DNA of 6,477 nt from Ignavibacteria bacterium (GTDB taxonomy: Bacteria > Bacteroidota > Ignavibacteria > Tepidaquicellales > Tepidaquicellaceae), in NCBI GenBank assembly GCA_018058125.1, contig JAGPCH010000095.1, forward strand, positions 1-6,477, written 5' to 3'. Position 1 is the first letter of the stretch. The number at the start of each line of letters is the position of its first letter. The position numbers were made by a program, and so were the translations under genes. Below the pieces are notes generated by a model. That model saw only the letters and a list, made by a program, of their open reading frames with translations. It did not search any database and was not told where the DNA came from. Below, piece after piece: positions 6,442-6,477 of the stretch.

Positions 6442-6477
6442 ATGAAAAAACATAATAAACGAAACTCTGTTAGCAGT
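6442..6477 (+). CDS. Possible start of a gene running off the right edge
   Basis: An ATG at 6442 opens a frame of twelve codons, MKKHNKRNSVSS, with no stop before the window ends. The lysine-rich start is typical of many proteins in such genomes, and the A-rich leader without a Shine-Dalgarno matches the other genes here. Twelve codons are too few to establish a gene, and no hydrophobic signal-peptide core is reached, so this is only a suggestion. Confidence 0.25.
   Translation, partial: MKKHNKRNSVSS

Overview
The window looks like a piece of chromosome from a low-GC member of the Bacteroidota/Chlorobi supergroup, most likely an Ignavibacteria-type bacterium. The strongest clue is the C-terminus of the gene at 4295-5917. 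It is a textbook type IX secretion system (T9SS, Por) sorting domain of the YQNYPNPFNPVT type, which is abundant in Ignavibacteria. The lack of Shine-Dalgarno sequences before every start and the AT-rich spacers fit the same group. The lineage is inferred from protein style and not from any marker gene.

Layout. At the left edge (1-423, minus strand) lies the 5' part of a secreted protein with GMSN and GAQGG motifs. Its reading frame is broken by an apparent one-base loss near position 122. The first 106 codons are open as one ORF, and the rest of the family-like sequence continues in another frame off the left edge. A 547-bp AT-rich divergent spacer (424-970) follows, in which I find no RNA gene or convincing promoter. 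Two large genes then run on the plus strand: 971-4219 (1082 aa) and 4295-5917 (540 aa). They are paralogues. Both begin with a signal peptide ending near FKPND and share a conserved module of about 400 residues, but their C-terminal halves differ. The first adds a fibronectin-III-like region, a large beta-rich region with a calcium-loop-like motif, and a divergent NVFPNPYYG sorting domain. The second goes almost directly into the canonical sorting domain.

The 75-bp gap between the paralogues is built largely of two heptamer tandem repeats, and related heptamers sit just before the first gene. After the second gene come a plus-strand RNA hairpin (5973-6018) and a probable intrinsic terminator (6026-6064). 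The remaining 400 bp (6065-6477) is mostly noncoding and holds two octamer tandem repeats and a decayed inverted-repeat element. It ends in a possible gene start at 6442.

Functionally, the two large proteins are best read as exported cell-surface or extracellular proteins handled by T9SS. Their biochemical activity is unknown. I see no mobile element, CRISPR array, tRNA or rRNA. The least ordinary features are the unassigned tandem paralogue pair, the frameshift at the left edge, and the density of short-period intergenic repeats.
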